From Microbacterium cremeum (GTDB taxonomy: Bacteria; Actinomycetota; Actinomycetes; Actinomycetales; Microbacteriaceae), in the NCBI RefSeq assembly GCF_015277855.1, contig NZ_CP063812.1, forward strand, positions 2,976,001-3,040,000: a stretch of DNA of 64,000 nucleotides. The letters are read 5' to 3'. Position 1 is the stretch's first letter, and every line of letters begins with the position of its first letter. The translations under genes and the position numbers were made by a program. Of the stretch, positions 26,859 through 36,524 are shown one piece after another. The notes beneath the pieces were generated by a model. It saw only the letters and a program-made list of their open reading frames with translations, had not been told where the DNA came from and searched no databases.

Positions 26859-28647
26859 ATGACCGAGTCGCCGCTGCCCCGCGCCGCGCGCGTCGGCGGT
26901 GTCGTGTTCGCGTGGGTGCTCGCCGGCGTCCTCCTCCTCGCCGTCCTGGGTGCCGCGTGGGTCGGCATCCGCGCCACCCTGGCGTACGGCCATCTGCGCG
27001 ACGCGCAGCAGACGGCCGTCGCCGTCCGCGACAGCCTCGCCGACCCCGCCGCGGCCGGCGACGCGATCGCCGCGCTCGCGGTCGACACCGGCGCGGCCCA
27101 CGCGCTCACCTCCGACCCTGTGGACCCTCGCCGAGGGGGTGCCGTGGGTCGGTCCCCAGCTCGCCGCGGTCGCGACGGTCGCCGAATCCCTCGACGGGGT
27201 CGCCGGCACCGCCCTGCGCCCGCTGTCGGAGGTCGCCGCCTCGTTCCGGGTCGACGCGCTCCGCCCGCAGGGAGGTCATCTCGATCTCGCGCCGCTGCAG
27301 CAGATCGGCGCCGCCGCACAGACCGCCGCGGACGGCGTCGGGGCGGCGGCGGCGCCCGTCTCCGCCGTCGATCGCCGTGCCCTCGTGGGCCCCGTCCGAG
27401 ACGCCGTCGACGAGGTCGACGACCTGCTCAGCGAGGCGGGCGCCGCGACCGGCGCGCTCGCTCGCGCCACCGAGCTCATCCCCTCGATGCTCGGTGCCGG
27501 GGGCCCGCGCGACTACCTCGTGCTCTTCCAGAACAACGCCGAGTGGCGTTCGCTGGGCGGGATCCCCGGCGCCATGGCGCTCATCCACACCGACGGCGGC
27601 TCGCTGAGCCTGGCCGCGCAGGAGTCCTCGAGCGACTACTCCCGCTACGACGAGTCGGTCCTGCCGCTGGACGACGAGGTCCTGGCGATCTACGGAGACC
27701 GGCCGGGCCGGTGGATCCAGAACGTCACGCAGGTCCCCGACTTCGCGGTGAGCGCGGCGCTCGCCCGCGAGATGTGGGCGCGGCAGCACGGCGGCCAGCA
27801 GGTCGACGGCGTCCTCACGATCGACCCCGTCGCCCTCTCCTACCTGCTCGAGGCGACCGGGCCGATCACGCTGCCGACCGGCGATGTGCTCAGCGCCGAC
27901 ACCGCGGTGCCGCTGCTGCTCAACGGCGTGTACACCCGCTACCCGAACCCGGCCGACCAGGACGACTTCTTCGCGATGGCCGCGGCATCCGTCTTCGCGA
28001 AGCTCACGAGCGGCGACGTCGACCCGGCCGCCCTCGTGGCAGGGCTCACGCGTGCCGGCGACGAGAATCGCCTGCTGCTGTGGAGCGCGCACGAGGAGGA
28101 GCAGTCGGTGCTGGCCGGCACGACGCTCGCCGGCGGCCTCCCGGTCTCGGACGACGACGTGGCCCGCTTCGGTGTCTACGTCAACGACGGCACGGGCTCG
28201 AAGATGGACTTCTACCAGAGTGCGAGCGCGGCGCTGTCGTGGGACGACTGCGCGCTCGACGCTGCGGGGATGGCGACCGGAGACGCCGTGCTGGACGTGA
28301 CGATCGAGAACTCGGCACCCGCCGACGCGGAGAGTCTGCCCCCGTACATCACCGGGGGCAGCGGGTTCGGCGTGCCGGCGGGCGTCACCCGGACCGTCGG
28401 ATACGTCTACCTCCCCGAGGGCTTCGACCTGATCGACGCGACCATGTCGGACGGCTCGGGATTCGGCGGCGGCACGCACGAGGGCCGGCGCGTGCTGAGC
28501 TTCACGGTCGACCTGGCACCGGGTGAGACCGCGACGGCGACGGTCACCGCGCGCGCCGTCGCTCCCGTCGCCGCCACCATCGACGCCGCCCTGACTCCCA
28601 CGCTCACGGCACCCGCCGCGATTGCCGCGGTGTGCGGGGCTGCCTAG
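26859..28647 (+). pseudogene. DUF4012 membrane-anchored protein, frameshifted
   Basis: The N-terminus (MTESPLPRAARV, one membrane helix, then HALTSDP) is in one frame and everything from LWTLAEGVPWVGPQ onward is in the next, with the break at about 27112-27122. Homologues read through an LTSDP-x-W-x-LAE-type junction, so two bases appear to be missing between CCT and GTGG. The rest is intact: YLVLFQNNAEWRSLGGIPGA and LTIDPVALSYLLEATGP, the DUF4012 core that resembles LytR-type domains, with a beta-rich C-terminus. The repaired protein would be about 597 aa. DUF4012 genes are often near EPS clusters. Real mutation or sequencing error. Confidence 0.8.
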
Positions 28648-28650
28648 ACT
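28622..28650 (+). promoter_or_regulatory. Leaderless promoter of LPxTG gene
   Basis: TTGCCG (28622-28627) and TAGACT (28645-28650) are separated by 17 bases, and the ATG follows 7 bases after the -10 box, placing the expected transcription start at the start codon. The promoter lies inside the 3' end of the DUF4012 gene. Confidence 0.65.
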
Positions 28651-28657
28651 GCTCGCG

Positions 28658-29215
28658 ATGCCCCTCCTCACTGCGCGACCCGTCTCTCGTGCCCTCCTGG
28701 GTGCCACGCTCGCGCTTGGAGCGCTGGTCGCCGCGCCCTCCGCGGCGGGCGCATCGACGATCTACCCGCCGACGGGGTCGTGCACCACGAGCGCGGCAAC
28801 CGTGCAGCCCGGTGGCAGCCTCACGTTCGAGTGCGCCCCCGAGACCTTCTCGCCCGACGAGAAGATCTCGGTCACCGTCACCGGCGAGGACGGAGCAGGT
28901 GCCCGGATCGGCATGGTGCGCCTGGCGATCACCACCGCGAGCGGCACCGCGACATCGGCGCCCGACGGCTCACTCGAGGCCGTCACCATCGGCGTGCCCT
29001 CGAACGCGTCGGGTACCTACAACATCGCAGCCGTCTCGCCGTCGTCCGCCGGCGGGACCGCCGCGGTGACCATCACCGGCGCGGACGGTCTGCCGGTGAC
29101 CGGCCTCGACCAGGGCCTGACGGTCGCCCTGTGGATCGGCGGCGGCGCGCTCGTGCTGGCCGGCGCGGCGCTCGCCGTCGTCGCGGCGGTGCGGCGCTCC
29201 CGCGACTCGCGCTGA
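28658..29215 (+). CDS. LPxTG-anchored surface protein
   Basis: 185 aa from the ATG at 28658. A signal peptide ends near AAGA-ST. One cysteine-containing beta-rich domain follows (CTTSAATVQPGGSLTFECAPE), then the sortase motif LPVTG, a hydrophobic helix and an Arg tail RRSRDSR. Similar in plan to the 11623 gene. No ribosome binding site; a leaderless promoter fits. Function unknown, located on the cell wall. Confidence 0.82.
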   Translation: MPLLTARPVSRALLGATLALGALVAAPSAAGASTIYPPTGSCTTSAATVQPGGSLTFECAPETFSPDEKISVTVTGEDGAGARIGMVRLAITTASGTATSAPDGSLEAVTIGVPSNASGTYNIAAVSPSSAGGTAAVTITGADGLPVTGLDQGLTVALWIGGGALVLAGAALAVVAAVRRSRDSR

Positions 29216-29260
29216 CGCGTCACCGCGCCGTGCGGTCGCGGCGACGTCGCCGTGCCCCGC

Positions 29261-29266
29261 TATCGT
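29261..29266 (+). promoter_or_regulatory. -10 box of 29274 membrane gene
   Basis: TATCGT followed by 7 bases and the ATG at 29274, again leaderless spacing. This favours the ATG over the GTG at 29265, which overlaps the box. Confidence 0.4.
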
Positions 29267-29273
29267 GAGCGGC

Positions 29274-30119
29274 ATGTCGTCGCCCGCGGTCTCGACCTCG
29301 CTCGAGCGCACCTACCGCTACCTCCGGATCGGCGTGGCCGGGTCGGTGGTCGTCATCTTCGTCTCGGCCGGGGTGGCGGCGGCATCCGTCGGCTGGCTGA
29401 CGTCGGTGAGCGACTACTTCTACACGTCCGCGCGCGATCCGTTCGTCGGCGCCCTCATCGCGGTGTCGCTCGCACTTCTCGCGCTGTCGGGTCGCGGCGC
29501 CGAGCGGGCCCTGCTCGACGCGGCCGCGCTGTTCGCGCCGCTCATCGCACTCGTGCCGACGACGGTCGCCGCCGGCTCCATCCCCGGCGTCGACGTGACA
29601 TGCACCGGTCGCTGCTTCCCTCCCGCGTACGAGGCGGATGCCGCGAACGGCGTCCTCACGTACCTCGTCGTCGGCGCGCTCGCGGTCGCCGTCGCCCTGC
29701 TGCTCGCCGCGCTGCGCCAGGTCTCGCTGGCGGCGGTGCGCTTCTCGCTCGCCCTGACGGTCGCGGTCCTGCTGGTCGTCGGCCTGACGTGGAGCCTCGC
29801 GCGCGACGCCTTCCTGCAGCAGGCGCACTTCGTCGCGACGACCGTCTTCTTCGCCCTGTTCGCCGCCGTCGCCGTCCGCAACGCGTTCCCTCGGCGCGGC
29901 GCGCCCCCGCCGACGGTGTTCCGCGTGCTCTACACCGCGATCGCGATCGGCCTGGCCGTGCTTCTCGTCGCCTACGTCGTGCTGCTGCCGCAGGCCGACG
30001 GCTCCGGCATCCCGATCGTGCTCATCGTCGAAGCGGTGGCGCTCAGCCTCTTCTTCGCCTTCTGGGTGGTGCAGGGCGTCGAGAAGTGGGCCGACCCCGA
30101 CCCGGCGATCGTCGCCTGA
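29274..30119 (+). CDS. Multi-pass membrane protein of unknown function
   Basis: 281 aa, not recognised. About seven hydrophobic helices, with an exported loop between the second and third containing DVTCTGRCFPPAYEAD, whose two cysteines could form a disulfide. No catalytic motif. It is at the end of the EPS region and converges on the endonuclease-fold gene 6 bases away. Confidence 0.7.
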   Translation: MSSPAVSTSLERTYRYLRIGVAGSVVVIFVSAGVAAASVGWLTSVSDYFYTSARDPFVGALIAVSLALLALSGRGAERALLDAAALFAPLIALVPTTVAAGSIPGVDVTCTGRCFPPAYEADAANGVLTYLVVGALAVAVALLLAALRQVSLAAVRFSLALTVAVLLVVGLTWSLARDAFLQQAHFVATTVFFALFAAVAVRNAFPRRGAPPPTVFRVLYTAIAIGLAVLLVAYVVLLPQADGSGIPIVLIVEAVALSLFFAFWVVQGVEKWADPDPAIVA

Positions 30120-30125
30120 CGACGG

Positions 30126-30839
30126 TCAGGCGACGTCGATCTCGGCGACCTCGACCTCGCGGCGCACACCCGCCGCGGGGTGCGCCGTGACGAGGATCGG
30201 AAGGTGGTCGCTGCGCCCCTGCGGGAGCGTGCGCACCCGGTCGATCTCGAACCCGACCGAGGTCGCGAAGTCGTAGTGGCCGCGGAAGAAGCGATAGCGC
30301 GTGTAGGTGCGCGAGTCGCTGAGGTTGAGCTCGTACCCCTGCTCGCGCACGTGCTGTCCGAGGTGCTCCTTGAACACGGGGTAGTTGTAGTCGCCGACCA
30401 TGAGGGCGGGGAGCCCCTCACCCAGCTGCTGCAGCTCGGCGAGCGCGGTGCGGATCTGGTGGCGCCGCAGCGAGTTCAGCGCGGTGAGCGGTGCGGCATG
30501 GAACGAGGCGACGATGACGTCGATGTTCTCGTCGATGTCGTGCAGCCGGACACCCAGCAGTCGTTCCTCGGCGGGTTTGAGCACGCGATCGTGGAGCGAC
30601 TTCTTCAGGGCGAGCGCCCGCACGTCCACCGCCCGGTACGTGTTCTCGCGGTAGTACACCGCGAGGCCGAGACGGTTGCGCTGGGTCGAGTCCGCCAGCC
30701 GCAGCCCCGAGATCTCGGCGGGGATGTCCGTCGTGTCGGCTTCCTGCAGACAGAGCACATCCGCACCGTGACGTTCGACCAGGTGGATGAGCTCCCCCGC
30801 GGCGCGATGCTTGCGCAGGTTGTACGAGATGACCTTCAT
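30126..30839 (-). CDS. Endonuclease/exonuclease/phosphatase-family protein
   Basis: 237 aa. The EEP fold is shown by MKVISYNLRKH at the N-terminus, CLQEAD (metal Glu), VASFHAAPL, VGDYNYP and the C-terminal SDHLPI. No signal peptide. It could be a DNase, a phosphodiesterase or a lipid phosphatase; sequence alone does not decide. A TAGGCT box lies 9 bases before the ATG. Confidence 0.85.
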   Translation of the reverse strand: MKVISYNLRKHRAAGELIHLVERHGADVLCLQEADTTDIPAEISGLRLADSTQRNRLGLAVYYRENTYRAVDVRALALKKSLHDRVLKPAEERLLGVRLHDIDENIDVIVASFHAAPLTALNSLRRHQIRTALAELQQLGEGLPALMVGDYNYPVFKEHLGQHVREQGYELNLSDSRTYTRYRFFRGHYDFATSVGFEIDRVRTLPQGRSDHLPILVTAHPAAGVRREVEVAEIDVA

Positions 30840-30954
30840 GTCGAGGACAGCCTAGGCCCGCCGGGTTTCGCGCGGGTGGACGCCAGGTGGATCCTCCGAT
30901 CTCTCACAGCATCCTCATCACGACGTGCCGGCCCGGGTCGCACGCACGCCCCGC

Positions 30955-30960
30955 TAGAGT
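30955..30960 (+). promoter_or_regulatory. -10 box of GH6 gene
   Basis: TAGAGT with 6 bases to the GTG at 30967; leaderless spacing. No -35 box recognised. Confidence 0.4.
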
Positions 30961-30966
30961 CCGTTC

Positions 30967-31956
30967 GTGGCCACCTCCCGTCGCAGGATCGCCGTGTGGG
31001 CGGCGATCGGGGCGATCGTCGCCGCCGCGATCGCCGTGGTCGTCGTCGTCGTCCTCGTCGCCGGCGCGCAGGCGCCCCATCCGCCGGGACCGGGCACGGT
31101 GATCGTGGCATCGGATCTGTCGCGGGCGACGGATGCCGCAGCCCGAGGCATCACCGGAACCCCCGCGCAGTCGGCGGCGGAGTATCTGAGCGACCAGCCG
31201 ACAGCGTATTGGCTGACCCCCGAGGCCACGCCGCCGGGCGAGGTGGAGGAGCGCGTGGCGCATCTGGCGCGCGAGGCGCGCGAGCAGTCCGCGCGGGTGG
31301 CGGTCGTGGTGTACGGACTTCCCGGCCGCGACTGCGGCGGCCACTCGGCGGGAGGCCTCGGCGAGGAGGCGTATGCCGAGTGGGTGACCGAGATCGGCGC
31401 CGCGCTGCGCCAGGCGGCCGACGTGTCGCCGATCGTCGTGCTCGAACCCGACAGCCTCGCGCTCGCCCCGGAGTGCGGCAACGTCGACGAGCGCGTGCGC
31501 CAGCTGCGCGCCGCCGTCGACGCGCTGAGCGGGGAGCGCACCTGGATCTACCTGGACGCCGGGCACTCGCGGTGGCTGCCCGTCGACGAGGTCGCCGAGC
31601 TGATCTCGGCCGTGGCGGGAGGCGGCGACGTGCGGGGCTTCGCCACCAACGTCTCGAACTACAACGAGACCTCGGACGAGGTCGCGTACGCTCATGAGCT
31701 CGCCGCGCGGCTGGACGGGCTCCACGCCCTGATCGACACGTCACGCAACGGCGCCGGCTCGGACGGCGAGTGGTGCAACCCGCCCGAGGCGCTCGTGGGC
31801 GAGCCGGGCGGCACGATCGGCGACGACGTCGTCGACACGAACCTCTGGATCAAGCCGCCGGGCGAGAGCGACGGCACCTGCAACGGCGGCCCGGCGGCGG
31901 GGACGTGGTGGCCGCAGGCGGCCGTCGAGCTGACGCGGGACGTGCGGCCGGATTGA
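30967..31956 (+). CDS. GH6 endoglucanase/cellobiohydrolase, membrane-anchored
   Basis: 329 aa. An N-terminal helix (residues about 11-33) anchors the enzyme outside the membrane. GH6 motifs: VVVYGLPGRDC (catalytic acid Asp122), VLEPDSLA, YLDAGHSRWL, TNVSNYN, DTSRNG followed by GEWCNPP, and NLWIKPPGESDG (Asp302, putative base). No carbohydrate-binding module. It lies beside a cellulose-synthase-like GT2 and a two-component system, as GH6 genes do beside cellulose-like synthases in streptomycetes, so trimming of a self-made beta-1,4-glucan is as likely as plant cellulose use. Confidence 0.9.
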   Translation: MATSRRRIAVWAAIGAIVAAAIAVVVVVVLVAGAQAPHPPGPGTVIVASDLSRATDAAARGITGTPAQSAAEYLSDQPTAYWLTPEATPPGEVEERVAHLAREAREQSARVAVVVYGLPGRDCGGHSAGGLGEEAYAEWVTEIGAALRQAADVSPIVVLEPDSLALAPECGNVDERVRQLRAAVDALSGERTWIYLDAGHSRWLPVDEVAELISAVAGGGDVRGFATNVSNYNETSDEVAYAHELAARLDGLHALIDTSRNGAGSDGEWCNPPEALVGEPGGTIGDDVVDTNLWIKPPGESDGTCNGGPAAGTWWPQAAVELTRDVRPD

Positions 31957-32080
31957 TGCCCGACCAGGGATTCGGTCTGTTGTGTAGCATCGGGAGTACT
32001 TTGCGCATGCGTCGGGGGCCGCAGCTGGGGTCGGTATTCGGCGCAGGTCCGGTCACACCGTCCTGAAAGAGAACGCACGC

Positions 32081-33004
32081 TTGAGCACCCCTTCCGACGA
32101 GCTGAAGACAGCCGTCATCATCGAGGACGACGCCGAGATCCGGCACGTGCTGGCCGAAGTGCTCGAATCGTCCGGTTTCTCGACCGTCTCGGTCGGCAAC
32201 GGCATCGACGGCGTGCGGGCGGTGCTGACCTACAAGCCGCTGCTGACCACGATCGACGTGAACATGCCGGGGATCGACGGCATCGAGGCGGCCAAGCGCA
32301 TCCGCGCGCAGTCCGACACGTTCATCATCATGCTCACCGGCCTGAGCGACGAGGCCGACGTCATCGCGGGGCTCGGGGCGGGCGCCGACGACTATCTCCT
32401 GAAGCCGTTCCGCCCGCGCGAGCTGCGAGCGCGCGTCGAAGCGCTCCTGCGCCGAGCGCGCGCGGGCGGCGAGGCGCCGGCGACCGCGCCACCCGCCCCG
32501 TCGCAGGGCAGTGTGGGTCCGTCCTTCCCCGCCGTCCGTCCCGCGACCTCGAGCATCCCGACCGCGCCGGCCCCCGACCTCGCCGACTCCGCGGGCCCGA
32601 CCCCGCCGCCGGCCGTCGTGCTGCCGGCGGACGAGGCATCCCTCCCCGCCCCGGCCACGGACGGCGTCGACGGCGAGTGGCTCGAGCATCGCGACCTGCG
32701 TCTTCACCCCGAGAACCGGATCGTCCTGATCGGCGGCGACGAGCTCGATCTCACGCGCACCGAGTTCGATCTGCTCGCCACCCTGCTGGAGTCGAAGCGG
32801 CGCGTGCGCAGCAAGGCGGATCTGACGCTCGTGCTCCGCGGCGAGTCCTACGTCACCAGCTACTTCGTCGGGGATGCCGACAAGCGGGCGGTCGAGGCGC
32901 ACATGACGAATCTGCGCCGCAAGCTGGGCGACAGCGCAGCCAATCCGCGCTACATCGAGACGGTGCGCGGCGTCGGCTACAGGCTGACCTCCGAAGTCGT
33001 CTGA
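32081..33004 (+). CDS. OmpR-family response regulator
   Basis: 307 aa from TTG 32081. The receiver domain has acidic residues IIEDD at 14-17, phospho-acceptor Asp59 (TIDVNMPG) and KPFRPREL. The C-terminal winged helix has LTRTEFDLLATLLE and the typical ending RYIETVRGVGYRL. The two are joined by an unusually long Ala/Pro-rich linker of about 80 residues, which makes it larger than the usual 230 aa. The likely partner is the histidine kinase at 34851. A bidirectional terminator follows. Confidence 0.9.
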   Translation: MSTPSDELKTAVIIEDDAEIRHVLAEVLESSGFSTVSVGNGIDGVRAVLTYKPLLTTIDVNMPGIDGIEAAKRIRAQSDTFIIMLTGLSDEADVIAGLGAGADDYLLKPFRPRELRARVEALLRRARAGGEAPATAPPAPSQGSVGPSFPAVRPATSSIPTAPAPDLADSAGPTPPPAVVLPADEASLPAPATDGVDGEWLEHRDLRLHPENRIVLIGGDELDLTRTEFDLLATLLESKRRVRSKADLTLVLRGESYVTSYFVGDADKRAVEAHMTNLRRKLGDSAANPRYIETVRGVGYRLTSEVV

Positions 33005-33010
33005 CGCGCG

Positions 33011-33072
33011 GAAAGCCGCGGCGGAGGCATCCGCTCGCCCCAGACGAGCGGCGGCCTCCGCCGCGGGCTTTC
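33011..33072. terminator. Bidirectional hairpin between regulator and GT2
   Basis: GAAAGC-CGCGGCGGAGGC (33011-33028) pairs with its complement at 33054-33072 with one bulged base; an inner CCGCTCG/CGAGCGG stem extends it. It lies 6 bases after the response regulator stop and faces the 3' end of the GT2 gene on the other strand. Confidence 0.75.
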
Positions 33073-33182
33073 GGTGAGGGCGCCCGCTCCTCCCCCGAGC
33101 GGGCCCCCTGCACCTCCTCCCCCACGCCGTGCTTTCCCGCAGCGGCGCTTCCTCCCCAGTTCTGACGCGATTCGGGTTCGCG

Positions 33183-34664
33183 TCAGACCTTGTATCCGTG
33201 CTGACGACGGATGAGCTTGAAGAACATGGACAGCGTCTGGAGCACGGTGACGGCTCCGACGATCGGCCAGCCGATCCACAGGATGGTCGACTGCACCATC
33301 GGGCCGAGCATCGACCAGATCACCGCCATCGCGATGATGGTGGCCACGACGACGACGAGCGGCGTCCAGTGGCCGAGTCCGGCACCGCGCTCGGCCTTGG
33401 CCTGCATCGCCCAGTTGTCGACCTTCTTGCGCGACAGGAAGCGCGTCCACGACCGGGCGAAGTAGCTGAGGCGCAGCCACATGTACATCTCGGCGGGCAC
33501 GAGAGTCACGGCGAACAGCACGTCGCGCACGTCGCGGTTCTTCATCGTGAGCGCCATGCGCGTGTTCAGCAGGATCGCGACGACCGGCGGCAGCAGCCAC
33601 CACGGCGAGAAGACGAACGCCCCGATCGAAAGCGAGCCGGCCAGCAGCACCATGAACGCCACCCGCACGAACAGGTTGGTGAGCATGCCGAAGTTCTCGA
33701 GCCAGCGCACCCGCAGGTTCGGGTGGAGCGGCTGGCCCTTGGTGTCGCCGCGCTGTCCGGGCCACATCAGCTCGATCGCGCCGTACGTCCACTTCACCTG
33801 CTGGGCGTCCAGCGCGCGAAGGGTGGTCATGCCGCCGACGTCGGCGCGGGCGAACGGGCTGATCTTCGTTAGGTAGCCGGCGCTCTTGATCTGCAGCGAC
33901 AGCAGCGAGTCCTCGACCTCGGAGTCCTTGACCCACGGCGTCGACTGGTGGTTCTCCTTCATGACCTCGCGCAGCGCGTGCGTCGAGAAGATCGAGAACT
34001 GGCCGCCCAGCACCGCCATGTTGCGTCCGCGCAGCAGGTTGTGCAGGTTGAACGCGGCGAACTGGGCGCGCTGGCCGGTGATGAGGAACTTCGCGATGCT
34101 GCCTTTGATCGGCTTGTCGTCGATCGAGTAGATCGCCGAGATGCCGCCGATGCGGGTGTCGGAGGTCGCCTCGCCCTCGAGGTACTCGACGGCCTTGGCA
34201 TCGGCGACCGTGTCGCCGTCGACGCCGAGGAGGTAGTCGTAGCCCTCGACGAGCGTGTAGCCGTAGTTGAGGGCCCCGACCTTCTTGTCGGGGTTCTTTC
34301 CGATGTCGTGGACGAACACCTCGGTGAACTGCTCGCCGAGCTCGGTGACGATCTCGTGCGGGCCGGCGTAACCGGACGCGATGCTGACGGTGCGGTCGGA
34401 CGTGTTGTTGACGACCACGTGGATCGCGTCGGGAACGCGTGTCTGGCCGAGCAGCGACTCGATCACCTGGGCGATCGACTCCTCCTCGTTGTACGCCGGG
34501 ATGACGCAGCCGATGGTCGAGCGGTGCACCGAGGTGTCGTCGAGCACGGCCTCGAAGTCGTCGGCGTAGCCCTGCGCCGGGACCGCTGCGATGTCGTCGA
34601 GCGGGGCGGTCGCCTCGCTGCGCTGCATCGTCCGCGGGCGGCGGGTGAGGACCAGATCTGTCAC
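33183..34664 (-). CDS. Processive GT2, cellulose/hyaluronan-synthase-like
   Basis: 493 aa. A soluble N-terminal GT-A domain (IGCVIPAYNEEESIAQVI, VVVNNTSD, LLGVDGDT, SEVEDSLLSLQIKSAG) is followed by an allosteric QxxRW-like element QQVKW and then four or five membrane helices, ending with HGYKV. This is the plan of processive beta-glycan synthases (BcsA/NodC/HasA). No PilZ domain. Neighbours are GH6, a response regulator, a histidine kinase and a GGDEF-like protein, suggesting a regulated membrane polysaccharide synthase; the product is inferred only. Confidence 0.85.
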   Translation of the reverse strand: MTDLVLTRRPRTMQRSEATAPLDDIAAVPAQGYADDFEAVLDDTSVHRSTIGCVIPAYNEEESIAQVIESLLGQTRVPDAIHVVVNNTSDRTVSIASGYAGPHEIVTELGEQFTEVFVHDIGKNPDKKVGALNYGYTLVEGYDYLLGVDGDTVADAKAVEYLEGEATSDTRIGGISAIYSIDDKPIKGSIAKFLITGQRAQFAAFNLHNLLRGRNMAVLGGQFSIFSTHALREVMKENHQSTPWVKDSEVEDSLLSLQIKSAGYLTKISPFARADVGGMTTLRALDAQQVKWTYGAIELMWPGQRGDTKGQPLHPNLRVRWLENFGMLTNLFVRVAFMVLLAGSLSIGAFVFSPWWLLPPVVAILLNTRMALTMKNRDVRDVLFAVTLVPAEMYMWLRLSYFARSWTRFLSRKKVDNWAMQAKAERGAGLGHWTPLVVVVATIIAMAVIWSMLGPMVQSTILWIGWPIVGAVTVLQTLSMFFKLIRRQHGYKV

Positions 34665-34838
34665 GTTCTTCGCTTTCGTTCAGGTGCCGGGTTCTCCGGA
34701 GCAGGTCCAGCTTGTCGCGCCGACCGCAACGCGCCTTCGAGAGACTGCGAGGGCTGGAGCAAGGTTTGCGCAAGGCATCCGCAAGAGAGCGTCTGCCCAT
34801 CCCGGCCCGGCGGCTGAAACGCCCGGTGGTGAGGTCAA

Positions 34839-34844
34839 TAGAAT
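34839..34844 (+). promoter_or_regulatory. -10 box of leaderless histidine kinase
   Basis: TAGAAT, a near-consensus -10 hexamer, with 6 bases to the ATG at 34851. No ribosome binding site precedes the start, so the transcript is probably leaderless. Confidence 0.55.
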
Positions 34845-34850
34845 CGCCCC

Positions 34851-36524
34851 ATGGCTACCGGGGCGGTTCGACCCACGTTCGCCGTCGGGTCCCCCGACGC
34901 GCGCACTCGGTCGATCTGGCTCACGCAGCTGGTGCTCGCCGCCAGTGTGCTCATCACCACGGTGCTCGTGATGGTGGTGGAGCCCGACATCTTCGGCCGC
35001 TGGAACTTCCTCATCGGCACGCTGGCGGTCGTCGTGGTGACCCTCGCCACCCTCGCCCTGCCGTGGCCCGGCCTGCCCGCGGCGGCGGTGCTGGCGATCC
35101 CCTTCGCCGACGCGATCGCGATCGGCCTGATGTCCACCGACACCCAGCTGCGCATCGGGTTCCTATGGGGCATCCCCGTGATGTGGGTGGCCATGCACTT
35201 CCGGGCCACCGCCCTCGCCGCGCTGCTCGTGATGATCGGGCTCATCCTGCTCATCGACTCGGCCCTCACGTCGGGCACCATCGCCGCCCTCCGCGTGTTC
35301 GTCGTGCTGCTGTCGCTGACCTTCATCGGCATCACGGCGCACCTCGCGCTGCGCCGGACGCGCTCGCTGCGACGACTCCTGCGGCGTCAGGCGAACCGAC
35401 TCACGGCCACCTTCACGCGCCGCTCCGATCAGGAACGGCGGACCATGGAGATCCTCAACGGCATCGACACGGGCATCGCGCGCCTCTCGGAGGAGGGCGC
35501 GCTCCTCGCCGTGAACCATGCGTACTCCCGCCTCTACGGGCTGGACCCGCTCGACCCGACGCTGCCCGCGCGGTCGGTCGAGTACACCGGACTGCGCGGC
35601 ATGCCGGTGCCTTCGAGCGAACGGCCCTTCACGCGCGCCGCGCGCGGCGAGACGTTCACGGATGCCTCGGTGTGGCTGTTCACGGCAGAAGGCGAGTGGC
35701 GGGCGCTGTCGGTCACCGCGAAGCGCCTCCCGGCGCGAGGCGACGAGGAGTCCAGCATCCTCCTCCTCGTGCACGACGTGACGGCCCTGACCTACGCCCA
35801 GCGCGAGCGGGAGCGGTTCACGGCGATGGCGTCGCACGAGCTGAAGCACCCGCTCACGGTCATGATCGGCAACGCCGAGCTGGCGCTCGAGCTCGACGAG
35901 CTGACGCCCCGCACCCGCGAGCGCTTCGAGACGATCATCCGCGCGAGCGAGCGCATGCTCACCATGACCGAGGGTCTGGTGTCGACCTCGCGCCGAGGCT
36001 TCTCCGGACGAGACGAGGTCGACGACATCGACCTGCGTCAGATCGCCCACGATTCGGTCGCCTCGTTCCGTTCCACGGCGGCGGCCGGCGGCGTCACGAT
36101 CGAGCTGAGCGCCGACCGGACGATGCCCATCACCGCCGACGGCTTCCGGCTGCGTCAGGTCGTCGACAACATCGTGAGCAACGCGATCAAGTACACGCCG
36201 CAGGACGGCAGGGTGAGCGTCGTCGGCACGCTCGAGCGCGACACGGTGGTCCTCACCGTCGCCGACACCGGCATCGGGATCGACGGCGACGACCTGCCCC
36301 TCATCCTCACGCCGTACTACCGCACCGCTGCGGCGAAGGAGAAGAGCGGCGGCACCGGCCTCGGCCTCGGCATCAGCAACGACATCGTGAAGGCGCACGG
36401 CGGCACGCTGTCGATCGACAGCGAGGCCGGCGTCGGCACCACCGTCACCGTGAGGTTCCCCGTGGCCGACGGCCACGCGGAGGGTGCACGCACGCGCTCC
36501 GGGATCGAGGACGCCCATGACTGA
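34851..36524 (+). CDS. Membrane sensor histidine kinase with PAS-like domain
   Basis: 557 aa. About six N-terminal helices, a PAS-like region around residues 200-310 (ILNGIDTGIARLSEEGALLAVN), a HisKA box ASHELKHPL (His329), and a HATPase with NIVSNAIKYTP, VADTGIGI and GTGLGLGIS. It should phosphorylate the OmpR-type regulator at 32081, although the GT2 gene lies between them on the other strand. The stop overlaps the next gene's ATG, so the following GGDEF-like protein is coupled to it. Confidence 0.92.
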   Translation: MATGAVRPTFAVGSPDARTRSIWLTQLVLAASVLITTVLVMVVEPDIFGRWNFLIGTLAVVVVTLATLALPWPGLPAAAVLAIPFADAIAIGLMSTDTQLRIGFLWGIPVMWVAMHFRATALAALLVMIGLILLIDSALTSGTIAALRVFVVLLSLTFIGITAHLALRRTRSLRRLLRRQANRLTATFTRRSDQERRTMEILNGIDTGIARLSEEGALLAVNHAYSRLYGLDPLDPTLPARSVEYTGLRGMPVPSSERPFTRAARGETFTDASVWLFTAEGEWRALSVTAKRLPARGDEESSILLLVHDVTALTYAQRERERFTAMASHELKHPLTVMIGNAELALELDELTPRTRERFETIIRASERMLTMTEGLVSTSRRGFSGRDEVDDIDLRQIAHDSVASFRSTAAAGGVTIELSADRTMPITADGFRLRQVVDNIVSNAIKYTPQDGRVSVVGTLERDTVVLTVADTGIGIDGDDLPLILTPYYRTAAAKEKSGGTGLGLGISNDIVKAHGGTLSIDSEAGVGTTVTVRFPVADGHAEGARTRSGIEDAHD

